Origin: Chloroflexota bacterium
GTDB taxonomy: Bacteria; Chloroflexota; Anaerolineae; Promineifilales; Promineifilaceae
DNA: 29,482 nt
NCBI GenBank assembly: GCA_020353135.1
Contig: CP070688.1
Span: 4,218,355-4,247,836, forward strand
Direction: 5' to 3'
The translations under genes were made by a program, and so were the position numbers. The notes below the pieces were generated by a model. That model searched no databases. It saw only the letters and a program-made list of their open reading frames with translations, and had not been told where the DNA came from. Shown here piece by piece: positions 1-8,332 of this stretch (within the stretch, counting starts at the first letter, position 1; every line of letters begins with the position of its first letter).

Positions 1-39
1 GCACTGTAGAGGTCAGGGGTTCGAGTCCCCTCAGGTCCA
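1..39 (+). tRNA. tRNA-Ala, 3' part only (5' end outside window)
   Basis: The window opens inside the anticodon loop. GCAC followed by TGTAG fits positions 35-43, so the anticodon is NGC (probably TGC, as the GCAC loop end is typical of bacterial tRNA-Ala UGC). A variable loop, a 5-bp T arm with TTCGAGT and the 3' acceptor strand CAGGTCC with discriminator A follow. The T in CAGGTCC would give the G3:U70 pair that defines alanine tRNA. The next three bases are CCA (40-42), so CCA may be encoded, unlike in the neighbouring copy. Anticodon base 34 cannot be read. Confidence 0.85.
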
Positions 40-66
40 CCAGCGAGCGAAAGACAGATGGTTTGA

Positions 67-139
67 GGGCCTGTAGCTCAGTTGGGAGAGCGCCACAATG
101 GCATTGTGGAGGTCAAGGGTTCGAGCCCCTTCAGGTCCA
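67..139 (+). tRNA. tRNA-Ala (anticodon GGC)
   Basis: A complete 73-nt cloverleaf is visible. The acceptor GGGCCTG pairs with CAGGTCC with a G3:U70 wobble, the alanine identity element. The D arm is GCTC/GAGC, the anticodon stem is CCACA/TGTGG, and the loop ATGGCAT holds anticodon GGC. The T arm is AAGGG/CCCTT around TTCGAGC, and the discriminator is A. The A32-U38 loop pair is a known conserved feature of bacterial tRNA-Ala GGC. CCA is not encoded. It lies 27 nt after the partial tRNA-Ala, and both are followed by a related GCGAAAG-containing spacer, suggesting tandem duplication. Confidence 0.97.
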
Positions 140-142
140 TGC

Positions 143-175
143 GCTAGCGAAAGCTAGCTACCTGGCAAAGCTAGG
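143..175 (+). other. Two small hairpins between tRNA-Ala and the T-box
   Basis: Positions 143-158 form a perfect 6-bp stem, GCTAGC/GCTAGC, closed by a GAAA tetraloop. Positions 161-175 form CCTGGC/GCTAGG with an AAA loop and one G-U pair. They fill the 43-nt gap between the tRNA and the T-box core. They could be a tRNA-array spacer structure or a reduced Stem III-like element of the T-box leader. They are too small to be a canonical T-box Stem I with a specifier loop. Confidence 0.5.
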
Positions 176-185
176 GGCCATCAAT

Positions 186-244
186 AAGGTGGTACCGCGG
201 AGCCCCTTTCGTCGACGAGCGGAAGGGGTTCTTTGGCGTTTTGA
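186..244 (+). promoter_or_regulatory. T-box antiterminator/terminator upstream of the hydrolase-leuS operon
   Basis: Positions 186-200 match the conserved T-box core AGGGTGGNACCGCG, including TGGT (190-193), the bulge that pairs with the NCCA end of uncharged tRNA. AAGG (186-189) can pair with CCTT (205-208) as antiterminator. The competing terminator pairs AGCCCCTT (201-208) with AAGGGGTT (223-230), followed by a T-rich tract to 244. The family controls aminoacyl-tRNA synthetase genes by sensing uncharged tRNA, which fits leuS downstream. Oddly, the space upstream is taken by tRNA-Ala (67-139), so no Stem I or specifier loop can be placed. The motif and terminator are clear; a working switch is not proven. 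Confidence 0.85.
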
Positions 245-247
245 GTG

Positions 248-859
248 ATGAGTGTCATGGAAGAGTTATTCATAAGCACCGAAAGAGGAAACATCTTCGG
301 CATGTCGGCCGGCGAGAACGGGTCGCCCCTGGTTCTAGGTATCCATGGTTGGAGCCAGCGCAACGGCTGGCACACCTGGCAGCCGCTGATGGAGCCCTTG
401 GCATCGGCCGGATTCCATGTCATAAGTATCGACATGCCCGGATGGGGCAAGAGCGAAGCCTGGGGCGGCGGACCGTTGTCGACAAGCGATGGCGTGACCG
501 CTGTGCTGGCAGTCGTCGACGGCCTGGCGGCCGGCTCGGCGAGTATAATGGGCAAGAGTTGGGGCGGCGGCATCGCCCTACAGGTAGCTTTGGAGCATCC
601 CGGACGAGTCGAGAAGCTGGTGTTAACTGCCCCGGCCTATCGCGAACCGGAACGACTTGGCGATTTGAGCCAGCCGGCGATAATGGCCTGGGCCCAAGAC
701 GACCCTGTCATACCGTATCGGTACGCTTCACAATTTGTCAGGGCCATGCCGAAGGTAGAACTTGTTACTTATCCCACGGGCGGCCATAGCGCCGGCCCCC
801 AAAACGCAGAAGATTTCGCGCCCAAAGTCATCTCGTTCCTCGGTTTTCCGGAGCAATGA
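248..859 (+). CDS. Small alpha/beta hydrolase
   Basis: The protein of about 203 aa has a complete serine-hydrolase layout. An oxyanion-side HGW follows strand 3 near residue 33, SIDMPGWGKSE is the usual post-strand-4 turn, and the nucleophile elbow is GKSWGG. An acid sits in WAQDDPVIP and a histidine in TGGHSAG near the C-terminus. At about 200 aa it has no cap domain and resembles the short CIB/ABHD14-type hydrolases; the substrate is unknown. GTG245, ATG248 and ATG257 are all possible starts, all immediately after the T-box terminator and without a clear Shine-Dalgarno. It precedes leuS by 67 bp and probably shares its transcript and control. A link to leucine or translation is only inferred from position. 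Confidence 0.88.
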   Translation: MSVMEELFISTERGNIFGMSAGENGSPLVLGIHGWSQRNGWHTWQPLMEPLASAGFHVISIDMPGWGKSEAWGGGPLSTSDGVTAVLAVVDGLAAGSASIMGKSWGGGIALQVALEHPGRVEKLVLTAPAYREPERLGDLSQPAIMAWAQDDPVIPYRYASQFVRAMPKVELVTYPTGGHSAGPQNAEDFAPKVISFLGFPEQ

Positions 860-926
860 TCGGGACATTGGGCGTTTTCGTGGCGGCGGTGGAGCAACGA
901 ATGGGTATCTGTTGGAGGAAAGTTTG

Positions 927-3374
927 GTGACCGAGAACTATGATCCGGCCGAAATTGAGTCGAAATGGCAGGCCAAGTGGGCGGAGAGGGGACTCTATCG
1001 ACAAGAGGTCGATGCCGGCAGGCCAAAGCATTACGCGCTCACAATGTTACCTTATCCATCTGGGGATTTGCATATTGGTCACTGGTATGCGATGGTGCCC
1101 AGCGATGCCCGCGCTCGTTTTAAACGAATGAACGGTTACAACGTGCTCTTCCCCATGGGGTTCGACGCCTTTGGTCTGCCGGCCGAGAATGCGGCCATCG
1201 AGCGCAACATCCACCCGGCAAAATGGACATACGCCAACATAGAAAAGATGCGTGCGCAATTGGGCAGCATGGGTGCCATGTTTGACTGGCAGCGCCAAGC
1301 TGTCTCGGCCGATCCATCCTACTATCGATGGTCGCAGTGGTTCTTCAAGAAACTCATTGAACTTGGCCTGGCCTACCGGAAGATGGCGGCCGTCGATTTC
1401 TGCCCTAACTGCAATACGACGCTGGCACGGGAGCAGGTATGGGGCGATGATCGCCACTGCGAGCGCTGTAAGACCCCGGTAATCAAGAAGGAGCTAGAGC
1501 AGTGGTTCTTCCGCACGACGGCGTATGCAGAGGAACTACTTGATTTCGCCGACATCGACTGGCCGGAACGGGTCAAAGTCATGCAGACTAACTGGATCGG
1601 CCGCTCGACCGGGGCCGACGTTGTATTTCACACGGAGGCTGGGGATCCCATCCCCATTTTCACGACGCGGCCGGATACTCTGTGGGGCGCCACCTTTATG
1701 GTGCTTGCGCCTGAGCATCCGCTGGTGGAGAAGATCACGACCGACAGCCAGCGCGACACGGTGGTGGCGTACCGGCAGGCCGCAGAGCGCCTGGACGAGA
1801 TCGCGCGGGAAACGGCCGATCGGGAAAAGACAGGCGTATTCACCGGCGCATATGCCATCAATCCGGTCAATTCAGAACGTATCCCGATATGGATCGCCGA
1901 CTACGTGCTCATGAGCTATGGTTCCGGGGCCATAATGGCCGTGCCGGCGCATGATGAAAGGGACTTCGAGTTCGCAACCAAGTTCGATTTACCCATCGTG
2001 GAGGTAATCCGGGCTCCAGGGCGCAGTGATGAAGACGGCCCTTTGACCGAAGCCTATGTTTCCAAGGCGGAAGGTCACATGGTGAATTCGGGGCAGTTTG
2101 ACGGGACGCCGACCAATGGCGCGGTGGAAAAAGTGACCGAGTGGCTGGAAGCTCGAGGCAGCGGCAAGGGGGCCGTCAACTATCGTCTGCGTGACTGGCT
2201 CATCAGTCGCCAACGCTATTGGGGCGCGCCAATCCCGATCGTCTATTGTCCAGACCATGGCCCGGTGCCGGTGCCAGACGACGACTTACCGGTCATGCTC
2301 CCGGAGGACGTTGAATTTGTGCCCACTGGCGAGAGCCCGCTGCGCTTTCACGAAGGCTTCCTGCACACAACCTGCCCGGTTTGCGACGAGCCGTCGCTGC
2401 GTGAAACCGATACGATGGACACTTTCATGTGCTCGTCCTGGTACCAGTATCGTTACCTCAGCCCGGAGTATGACAACGCGCCATTCGATCCAGAAGAGGG
2501 CCGATACTGGTTGCCGGTGGACCAGTATACGGGCGGTATCGAACACGCGACCATGCACCTGATTTACACGCGATTCTTCACCAAGGCCATGAGAGAGATG
2601 GGCCTGGTCCGCTTTGGCGAACCGATGATGGCGCTATATAACCAGGGCATGGTCCTGGGCGAGGATGGCGACAAGATGTCGAAGTCAAAGGGCAATGTCG
2701 TCGCGCCCGACGCGCTGGTGAGACAATACGGCGCGGACACGGTAAGAGCCTATCGCATGTTCTTTGCCAAGTGGGACCAGGGTGGACCGTGGAAATATGA
2801 CGGCATCAAGGGACCGCAGCGACTTCTCTACGATGTGTGGGATCTGGGCAGCCAAGCCTACCAAGCCAGAAAGGTTGACGAGCTGGCCGATCGGGCCTTG
2901 CGACGGAAGACCCACCAAGTTATTCGCAAGGTTACTGAAGATTTGGAGGATTTTTCGTTCAATACGGCCGTGGCGGCCATCATGGAGTTAAGAAACGAAC
3001 TCATGAACGCCCAGCGTTCAGGGCAGGTGAGCGAAACCTCCTGGGACGAGGCAATCGACGCTCTACTACTCTTGCTGGCGCCTATCACGCCTCATATTGC
3101 CGAGGAGTTGTGGCAGTCGAGGGGCAACTCGTACAGTATCCACCAGCAGCCATGGCCGAAATGGGATGAAGCCACGGCCAAGGAGGAGACGGTTACGCTG
3201 GTTGTTCAAATCAACGGCAAAGTTCGGGACCGGATTGAGGTCGCAGCAGGGCTAGATGATGATAGATTGAAGGCGACTGCGATGGAATCGGAGAAGGTGA
3301 GGAATTGGCTTGGCACTAAGGAGCCGCGCAAAATCATCGTCGTCAGGGGGAAGTTGGTCAATATCGTCGCTTAG
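927..3374 (+). CDS. leuS: Leucyl-tRNA synthetase
   Basis: A class I aminoacyl-tRNA synthetase that charges tRNA-Leu with leucine in the cytoplasm. The HIGH motif is at residues 49-52 (after MLPYPSGDL) and KMSKS at 583-587. A zinc-ribbon pair (CPNC, CERC) comes before the CP1 editing domain, which shows the threonine-rich TTRPDT and [15 protein letters not shown] motifs. The C-terminal anticodon-binding domain ends in the usual NGKVRDRI segment. About 815 aa is normal for bacterial LeuS. The frame stays open to 762, but GTG927 is chosen because GGAGG at 914-918 sits 8 nt upstream and the family starts at this point ([11 protein letters not shown]); TTG924 is an alternative. It is the likely target of the upstream T-box. 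It ends 19 bp from the convergent VOC gene. Confidence 0.97.
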   Translation: MTENYDPAEIESKWQAKWAERGLYRQEVDAGRPKHYALTMLPYPSGDLHIGHWYAMVPSDARARFKRMNGYNVLFPMGFDAFGLPAENAAIERNIHPAKWTYANIEKMRAQLGSMGAMFDWQRQAVSADPSYYRWSQWFFKKLIELGLAYRKMAAVDFCPNCNTTLAREQVWGDDRHCERCKTPVIKKELEQWFFRTTAYAEELLDFADIDWPERVKVMQTNWIGRSTGADVVFHTEAGDPIPIFTTRPDTLWGATFMVLAPEHPLVEKITTDSQRDTVVAYRQAAERLDEIARETADREKTGVFTGAYAINPVNSERIPIWIADYVLMSYGSGAIMAVPAHDERDFEFATKFDLPIVEVIRAPGRSDEDGPLTEAYVSKAEGHMVNSGQFDGTPTNGAVEKVTEWLEARGSGKGAVNYRLRDWLISRQRYWGAPIPIVYCPDHGPVPVPDDDLPVMLPEDVEFVPTGESPLRFHEGFLHTTCPVCDEPSLRETDTMDTFMCSSWYQYRYLSPEYDNAPFDPEEGRYWLPVDQYTGGIEHATMHLIYTRFFTKAMREMGLVRFGEPMMALYNQGMVLGEDGDKMSKSKGNVVAPDALVRQYGADTVRAYRMFFAKWDQGGPWKYDGIKGPQRLLYDVWDLGSQAYQARKVDELADRALRRKTHQVIRKVTEDLEDFSFNTAVAAIMELRNELMNAQRSGQVSETSWDEAIDALLLLLAPITPHIAEELWQSRGNSYSIHQQPWPKWDEATAKEETVTLVVQINGKVRDRIEVAAGLDDDRLKATAMESEKVRNWLGTKEPRKIIVVRGKLVNIVA

Positions 3375-3393
3375 GCTGGTGAGCTCCCTGACA

Positions 3394-4254
3394 TCAGCGC
3401 TCTGATCTAAGCAAAATGCCATTCCATGAGGGATCGTGGAGTAACAGACCCTCTTCGCGCTCCTCTGCGCGCAACGAGGCGCGATTCAACCTCTCGACAG
3501 CTTCATCGTAGGAGTCAGAGTCAGGTAGTTCAATCGAAAACCAGCGCAGTCCCACGGCGTCAACGGGGGCCGGCGGGACGCCAACGCCAGCCCAGGTGTT
3601 GCAACCGACATGGTGGTGATATCCACCGGCCGAGAGGAAGGCGGCCGAAAGACCGTAGCGTAGTACCAGATCGAATCCGAGCGCGCGTTCATAGTAGGCC
3701 ACGGATTCTCCAAGGTCAGAAACGTGCAGATGGATGTGGCCGATGCGCGTCTCGGGCGCGAGCCCGGCCCATTCTCCTGGCGCATTGCCCAGTTCGTCTA
3801 GCAGGCCATTGACATCCAGTGGATCCGTGGCCATCATCAATTGTCCATCACGACGAGGCCATCGGCCGCGCGGCCGATCACGGTAAATCTCTATGCCGTT
3901 GCCGTCGGGGTCACCCAGGTAGATGGCTTCGCTGACCAGGTGGTCGGCAAAGCCTTGCAGCGGTGCACGGGCTTCCAAAAGATGCTGCAGGCTTCGGGCC
4001 AGGTCAAGTCTGGACGGGACCAGGATCGCGAAGTGATATAAGCCGGCCGTATGTTTTGGCATCTCCGCCGATGGATTCTCAACCAGGCGAAGCAATGTCT
4101 TGCCGTCCACTCCCAAATCGGCGCCGGAGACAGACCTTTCTATTGTCCGCAGACCGATAATCTCGGTGTAGAAGTCCAACGAGCGCGACAAGTCCCGAAT
4201 TGTCAAACTGACGCAGCCCAGAGTAGTTAAAGGATGAATACTTCTGGCGGTCAT
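3394..4254 (-). CDS. Two-domain VOC (glyoxalase/dioxygenase) protein, CatE-like
   Basis: About 286 aa made of two vicinal-oxygen-chelate modules, roughly residues 10-130 and 160-285. The first has the typical LTIRDLSRSLDFYTEIIG start, H in GLYHFAI and E in GNGIEIY. The second has GHIHLHVSDL and a histidine-rich HHHVG strand. The layout resembles Bacillus CatE/YfiE catechol-2,3-dioxygenase-like proteins. The last domain ends in WNGILL rather than a clear Glu ligand, so the metal site and the reaction are uncertain. The frame opens at 4272 (ATGA overlap with the gene before), but GGAGG at 4267-4263 is 8 nt before ATG4254, which I prefer. It is the last gene of the moxR-DUF58-DUF4129 operon, an unusual passenger there. 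Confidence 0.85.
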   Translation of the reverse strand: MTARSIHPLTTLGCVSLTIRDLSRSLDFYTEIIGLRTIERSVSGADLGVDGKTLLRLVENPSAEMPKHTAGLYHFAILVPSRLDLARSLQHLLEARAPLQGFADHLVSEAIYLGDPDGNGIEIYRDRPRGRWPRRDGQLMMATDPLDVNGLLDELGNAPGEWAGLAPETRIGHIHLHVSDLGESVAYYERALGFDLVLRYGLSAAFLSAGGYHHHVGCNTWAGVGVPPAPVDAVGLRWFSIELPDSDSYDEAVERLNRASLRAEEREEGLLLHDPSWNGILLRSER

Positions 4255-4268
4255 CGAATGTTCCTCCA

Positions 4269-5978
4269 TCATGATTCGGCGTCGCCGGATCGGCCGCTCA
4301 GCGCACGCCGAAAACGCATCCAGGCATTCTTTGCTTCTTTAAGACTACGCTGGTCCACTTCGTGGTGGCTGTACCTGGCCTCGAGGAATGCCTCGGTGAG
4401 GACCTCTATTTCGGGCTTGCTGGCCGGCCAGCGCGAATTCAGCTCCTGAGCGAACTCAGTCGGCGTTGCCGTTGGCTCTCGCCGTAAGCCTCTCTTGCCG
4501 GTTTGCCGGACCAGAGACAGATATAGGAAGCGAATCTGCTCTTTCGGAGCTAGAGCATTTACCCGCACGAACCCAAAGCGTGACAATCGACTGGCGCCCG
4601 GGAGAGGCCGGCGGACACGCCAGGCAAAACGGGGGGAAAGAGCAGCGGTCATCTCGGCCGCGCCTCTCCAGAACGTGATCAGCCACAGCGTGAATCGACG
4701 CCACAGGCGTTCCAGATCGTCAAGGCCGTAACCGGGACCACGGTCACGCAGGAAATGAAGCGTCGCCAGGACGGCTACGGTGATAATGGCCAGCCAGAAG
4801 GCAGAACCGGCGAGCATGGCCGGGAAGCTGCCAGCTTCTGTCGGGGGTTGGTCCAATGGCAGCAAGTCGGCAAGATCGGCTGGGGGCGGTGGGGGTGCGG
4901 TTGCGTTCGGGAATAGGGAGATGATGGCGTAGATCAGGAGAAGTATGAGGCTGAAAGCGGCGGCTACGACGGCCACGGTCAAGCCGACGATCGCCGTCAC
5001 GACTCCGGCGATGGCCTGCATGATTCGATACAGGGCAAAAGACTCTCCGATCGGTAGAAAAGAGGCCAGCAGGGCCATTCCGGCCAGCAGCACAAGCGTC
5101 CAGCGTTGCCACCTAGAGGCGATTCCAGGATCTCTGTGACTACGATTGGCGAGCCAGCGGCCGCTTAGGATTACCATTCGACCTTGACTAATCAGTAGTA
5201 ATCCGCCGACGAAGTAGACCAGAAGAGCAATCAGGATTTCCTGGCTCATGCCAAGACGCGTCACGGTGCGCAGGCTGCCCACCTCGGAGGTCAAGCCAAC
5301 GGCCGATCGTACATCAAAGGTAACCAGCGCAGCGCAGATGACCAGAACGATCCCGCCAACTATCCAACCCTGCACGAAAGTCCGCAGCAATGGTCCTCTT
5401 TGAGTAAGGGGTTGGATTATCGATCTATCGTCGAATCGCTCTGAGCTTGTTGCGGCGTGGTACTTGACTTCATCTGGGGTGATGGAGAGTGCGATGAACA
5501 AGCCAGACCAACCGTGCGCCCTTTCCCAAACGACGACCACCAGGAGCATGTAAAGGACAAGCTCGAGGCTAATCAGCGACAGTGGTTCCGCCAAAACGGC
5601 CGATATCGAGGCTGGGAGTGGCAGGCTGCCGGAAGCCAGCCACAAGAATAATGGCGTCAACACAAGGAGAAAAGCCAGTTCCGCCAGTGAGTATAACGGC
5701 CGATCTCGCCTGCGTGCGGGCCAATCCAACCAGCGCCTTGTCAGGACGCATTCGAGAGCGACGAGCAGGGCGAGAAAGGGCATAAACCGCCACGGGCCGG
5801 CCGGATCGAGCTGCCACAGCAAGGCGACCGGTCCCATAACTAAGGCCGTTACCAGGATGGCGACCAGGGCCAGCTGGAAGTAGCTTGGACCTGTCCTTGG
5901 TAACAAATCGACCTGGGATGCGAATCGATCCGGGGCAGCTTGCTCTAGATCGTTCTCGTGTCGTTCCTCAGCGGCCAT
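4269..5978 (-). CDS. Multi-spanning membrane protein with C-terminal DUF4129
   Basis: A 569-aa protein with about nine or ten hydrophobic helices over residues 30-410 and a proline-rich linker (APPPPP) near 370. The cytosolic tail carries the DUF4129 signature: a LYLSLVRQ helix, PTATPTEFAQEL, then LTEAFLEARYSHHEV. DUF4129 proteins commonly accompany MoxR and DUF58 genes, often fused to a transglutaminase core (TgpA-type). No transglutaminase Cys-His-Asp core is visible here. Its start overlaps the DUF58 stop by 11 bp, implying coupled translation. The function is probably cell-envelope related, and the precise role is unknown. Confidence 0.85.
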   Translation of the reverse strand: MAAEERHENDLEQAAPDRFASQVDLLPRTGPSYFQLALVAILVTALVMGPVALLWQLDPAGPWRFMPFLALLVALECVLTRRWLDWPARRRDRPLYSLAELAFLLVLTPLFLWLASGSLPLPASISAVLAEPLSLISLELVLYMLLVVVVWERAHGWSGLFIALSITPDEVKYHAATSSERFDDRSIIQPLTQRGPLLRTFVQGWIVGGIVLVICAALVTFDVRSAVGLTSEVGSLRTVTRLGMSQEILIALLVYFVGGLLLISQGRMVILSGRWLANRSHRDPGIASRWQRWTLVLLAGMALLASFLPIGESFALYRIMQAIAGVVTAIVGLTVAVVAAAFSLILLLIYAIISLFPNATAPPPPPADLADLLPLDQPPTEAGSFPAMLAGSAFWLAIITVAVLATLHFLRDRGPGYGLDDLERLWRRFTLWLITFWRGAAEMTAALSPRFAWRVRRPLPGASRLSRFGFVRVNALAPKEQIRFLYLSLVRQTGKRGLRREPTATPTEFAQELNSRWPASKPEIEVLTEAFLEARYSHHEVDQRSLKEAKNAWMRFRRALSGRSGDAES

Positions 5979-7344
5979 ATTGGTCCACCTGTTGCCATCG
6001 CTTCAGAGCGTTTCGGTCGGCTACGTGATATGCGGGGATACCAAGCAGTCGGGCCCGCTCACGCACGGAAGGGAAGTCGGCATAGGGCTCGACAATGAGT
6101 AGAACTAAGTTGAACCCGGCCTTAACCAGGCGGTGCATGGCGTCGAAGAAACCTGGTTTCACGTCAGGAACGATGGCCAACAAGGTCACACCCCAGCCCA
6201 AATTCAGGCTGAGTCGATAGGCGTAGTTGGCGAAAGGCAGTGTGCGTGCGCCTTCCAGTCTGGCCAGACGTTCGAGGATCTGCATCAAGTGGCCGCGGCC
6301 GGATTTTGGCAGGATGGGATCGGGAACAAGGTTGGCAGCAGGACTAAGGACTTGATCGTTCTTCGCATCATCCAATTGCGCATCGCTCAGAGTTAGCCGA
6401 CCGCTTGCAGAATCGAAGTCGGGATCCCAATCAGGAACACTATCCTCCCCATTAGGAGCATTATCCTCCCAATCGGGAGTATTATCCTGGCCTTCGGGAG
6501 TGAATTGACGCTGCAGCAGGGGATCGGCGCCATTGCTGATCAGGCCCACGGACTGCCTCTTGGCGATGAGATGCGAGGCCAGCGAAGCGGCGACGACAAT
6601 GGCCTGCTCGGGGCCGTCGTGGCGATAACGTTTCGTATAGTCATCAACATTGAGATCGAGTAGGATCACCGATTCGAGCGAAATGGCCGGTTCATGGGTC
6701 TTCACCAGCAGAGTGTTTGAATGTGCGGTCACTTTCCAGTTGACTAGCCGAATCGAGTCTCCTAACCTGTAGTCGCGAATGCCGTGCGGGCGGGCCGGAT
6801 CTTCAAATATCCGCTGTTTGCTGCGCAGGGTGCCAAAGGGTAAGCGAGACGGCAAATTGAGTTTCGTTATTGGGATAATGCGCGGATATACGGTCAAATA
6901 GGTTGGTTCAAGCGTGACCTGGCTTTCCTGGAAGCCGAAAAGATCGCCGGCCGTGATTTGCAGCGGGCCCAAACGATAGTAGCCACGTTTCATGGCCCGC
7001 ACATGGTAACGAAGGCGACGCTGCTTCTTGGGGGCAAGGTGGACGACATGGTTGATCGCGGGACCGCTCCGCAGCGCAGGGGGTACCGATTCGACCAGCT
7101 GCAGCCACAGAAGCGGCAAGCGACCCGTATTGTCCAAGGTGACAGTTACTTTCACCGGCTCGCCAAGAAACGCGTGGCTCTGGCTTCGACGGCCAGCCTG
7201 CAGGCTTCGCACCATCCTGGGCACTAGCCAACGACTCGAGGCGAAAACCCCGATCAGCACGTAGGCTATGTAGAAGATGAAATCGACCCTGGCGATGAAA
7301 GCCACGGCGATCAGGAGCAGGATGAGAATGAATAGCTCAGTCAT
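5968..7344 (-). CDS. DUF58 family protein
   Basis: A 458-aa protein with two N-terminal hydrophobic helices (about 3-38) and a beta-rich region around residues 55-160. The DUF58 hallmark is DYRLGDSIRLVNWK at about 191-204 (the family's REY..GD..R.INW). A von Willebrand A-like strand, VILLDLNVDD, follows. DUF58 proteins work with MoxR ATPases; the biochemical role is poorly defined. It starts in an ATGA overlap with moxR and overlaps the DUF4129 gene by 11 bp. Residues about 284-310 are an acidic insertion of three degenerate 7-aa repeats within the vWA-like region, encoded by a 21-bp tandem repeat at 6429-6491. Confidence 0.88.
   Translation of the reverse strand: MTELFILILLLIAVAFIARVDFIFYIAYVLIGVFASSRWLVPRMVRSLQAGRRSQSHAFLGEPVKVTVTLDNTGRLPLLWLQLVESVPPALRSGPAINHVVHLAPKKQRRLRYHVRAMKRGYYRLGPLQITAGDLFGFQESQVTLEPTYLTVYPRIIPITKLNLPSRLPFGTLRSKQRIFEDPARPHGIRDYRLGDSIRLVNWKVTAHSNTLLVKTHEPAISLESVILLDLNVDDYTKRYRHDGPEQAIVVAASLASHLIAKRQSVGLISNGADPLLQRQFTPEGQDNTPDWEDNAPNGEDSVPDWDPDFDSASGRLTLSDAQLDDAKNDQVLSPAANLVPDPILPKSGRGHLMQILERLARLEGARTLPFANYAYRLSLNLGWGVTLLAIVPDVKPGFFDAMHRLVKAGFNLVLLIVEPYADFPSVRERARLLGIPAYHVADRNALKRWQQVDQYGR
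6429..6491 (-). repeat. 21-bp tandem repeat inside the DUF58 gene
   Basis: Three consecutive 21-base units of the type CCCAATCGGGAGTATTATCCT (plus-strand view), each with several differences, are followed by a further degraded unit. In the coding frame each gives an acidic, proline-containing heptad of the form (W/G)-E-D-(N/S)-x-P-(D/N). The period is a multiple of three, so copy-number change would keep the frame. Confidence 0.8.
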
Positions 7345-8288
7345 GAGGGATCGGCTATTTCGAGCCGTGTCTGATCGATAATGCCGGCCACTATCTGGCG
7401 AACCGACAGGCCGCGCAACGCGCTTTCAGGTCGCAGCAAGCAGCGGTGCGCCAAAATCGAAGGGCCCAACTCCTTGACGTCGTCGGGGAGCACGTAATCG
7501 CGGCCGCGTACGGCAGCCAACGCCTGCGCCGATCGGTACAGGGCCAGAGATCCCCGAGGACTTGCGCCCAGCGCCAGGTCGGCGTGACCGCGCGTCGCGA
7601 AGACCAGGCGCACGATGTAATCACGCACGGTATGGTCAACGTGGACGTCCCACACCATTCGCGTCAGACGCTCAACATTTTCCCCGTCTACGACACGTTC
7701 AATGGTTTCGATGGGATGCTGGCGGCCGAGGTTCAGGAGTAGCTGGCTTTCATCATTCTCGTCGAGATATCCTAACTCTAGTTTGACCAGAAAGCGATCG
7801 AGCTGGGCCTCCGGCAAAGGAAATGTCCCTTCGAATTCGATTGGGTTCTGAGTGGCGATAACCAGGAACGGTCTCCGCAACGGCCTGGTGACTCCATCGA
7901 CAGTGATCTGGCGCTCGCCCATGCATTCGAGTAAGGCGGACTGGGTTCGCGGCGTGGCGCGATTCACTTCGTCGGCCAGCAGAACATTGCTAAACGCAGG
8001 ACCAGGAATGAAACTGAAACGCCCTTCCCGTTGATCGAATATCGAAACGCCGGTAACGTCGTTGGGCAAAAGGTCAGGAGTGCACTGCAGCCTTCTGAAA
8101 TCGAGGCCCAGCGACGATGCCAGCGAACGAGCCAGCATTGTTTTGCCCGTTCCGGGTACATCCTCAAGCAATATGTGGCCTTCGCAAAGAAGGGCCACGA
8201 CCATCAGTTCCAGGGCTGGTCGCTTGCCAACAATGACCCTCTCCATGTTGGTCAGCAGCGTTTCGGCGAAGCGTTTTATCTCTTCCAT
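7341..8288 (-). CDS. MoxR-family AAA+ ATPase
   Basis: About 315 aa. Walker A is EDVPGTGKT (Lys about residue 49), Walker B is LLADEVNR, followed by sensor 1 in IATQNPIEFEGTFPLPEAQLDRF, a stretch diagnostic of MoxR proteins. The C-terminal lid has GASPRGSLAL. MoxR ATPases act as chaperone-like remodelers for products of adjacent vWA/DUF58 genes, and a DUF58 gene follows here with an ATGA overlap. The frame is open to 8351, but the family begins at MEEIKRF, so ATG8288 is preferred. A TATTAT -10-like box at 8319-8314 would leave a leader of about 20 nt. Confidence 0.93.
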   Translation of the reverse strand: MEEIKRFAETLLTNMERVIVGKRPALELMVVALLCEGHILLEDVPGTGKTMLARSLASSLGLDFRRLQCTPDLLPNDVTGVSIFDQREGRFSFIPGPAFSNVLLADEVNRATPRTQSALLECMGERQITVDGVTRPLRRPFLVIATQNPIEFEGTFPLPEAQLDRFLVKLELGYLDENDESQLLLNLGRQHPIETIERVVDGENVERLTRMVWDVHVDHTVRDYIVRLVFATRGHADLALGASPRGSLALYRSAQALAAVRGRDYVLPDDVKELGPSILAHRCLLRPESALRGLSVRQIVAGIIDQTRLEIADPS

Positions 8289-8312
8289 AGCTGCACATCC
8301 ATGAACAGCCAC

Positions 8313-8319
8313 TATAATA
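8313..8319. promoter_or_regulatory. Overlapping divergent -10 boxes for moxR (-) and the methyltransferase (+)
   Basis: The plus strand reads TATAAT at 8313-8318, 14 nt before ATG8333. The minus strand reads TATTAT at 8319-8314, 25 nt before ATG8288. The two -10 elements occupy the same bases, so the two promoters could not both be bound at once. -35 elements are weak on both sides, so strengths are unknown. Confidence 0.5.
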
Positions 8320-8332
8320 GCATACCTGAAGC

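Noticed and set aside
241..789. 182-codon frame overlapping the alpha/beta hydrolase
   Set aside because: The other frame carries a full hydrolase motif set; this one is Arg-rich shadow sequence.
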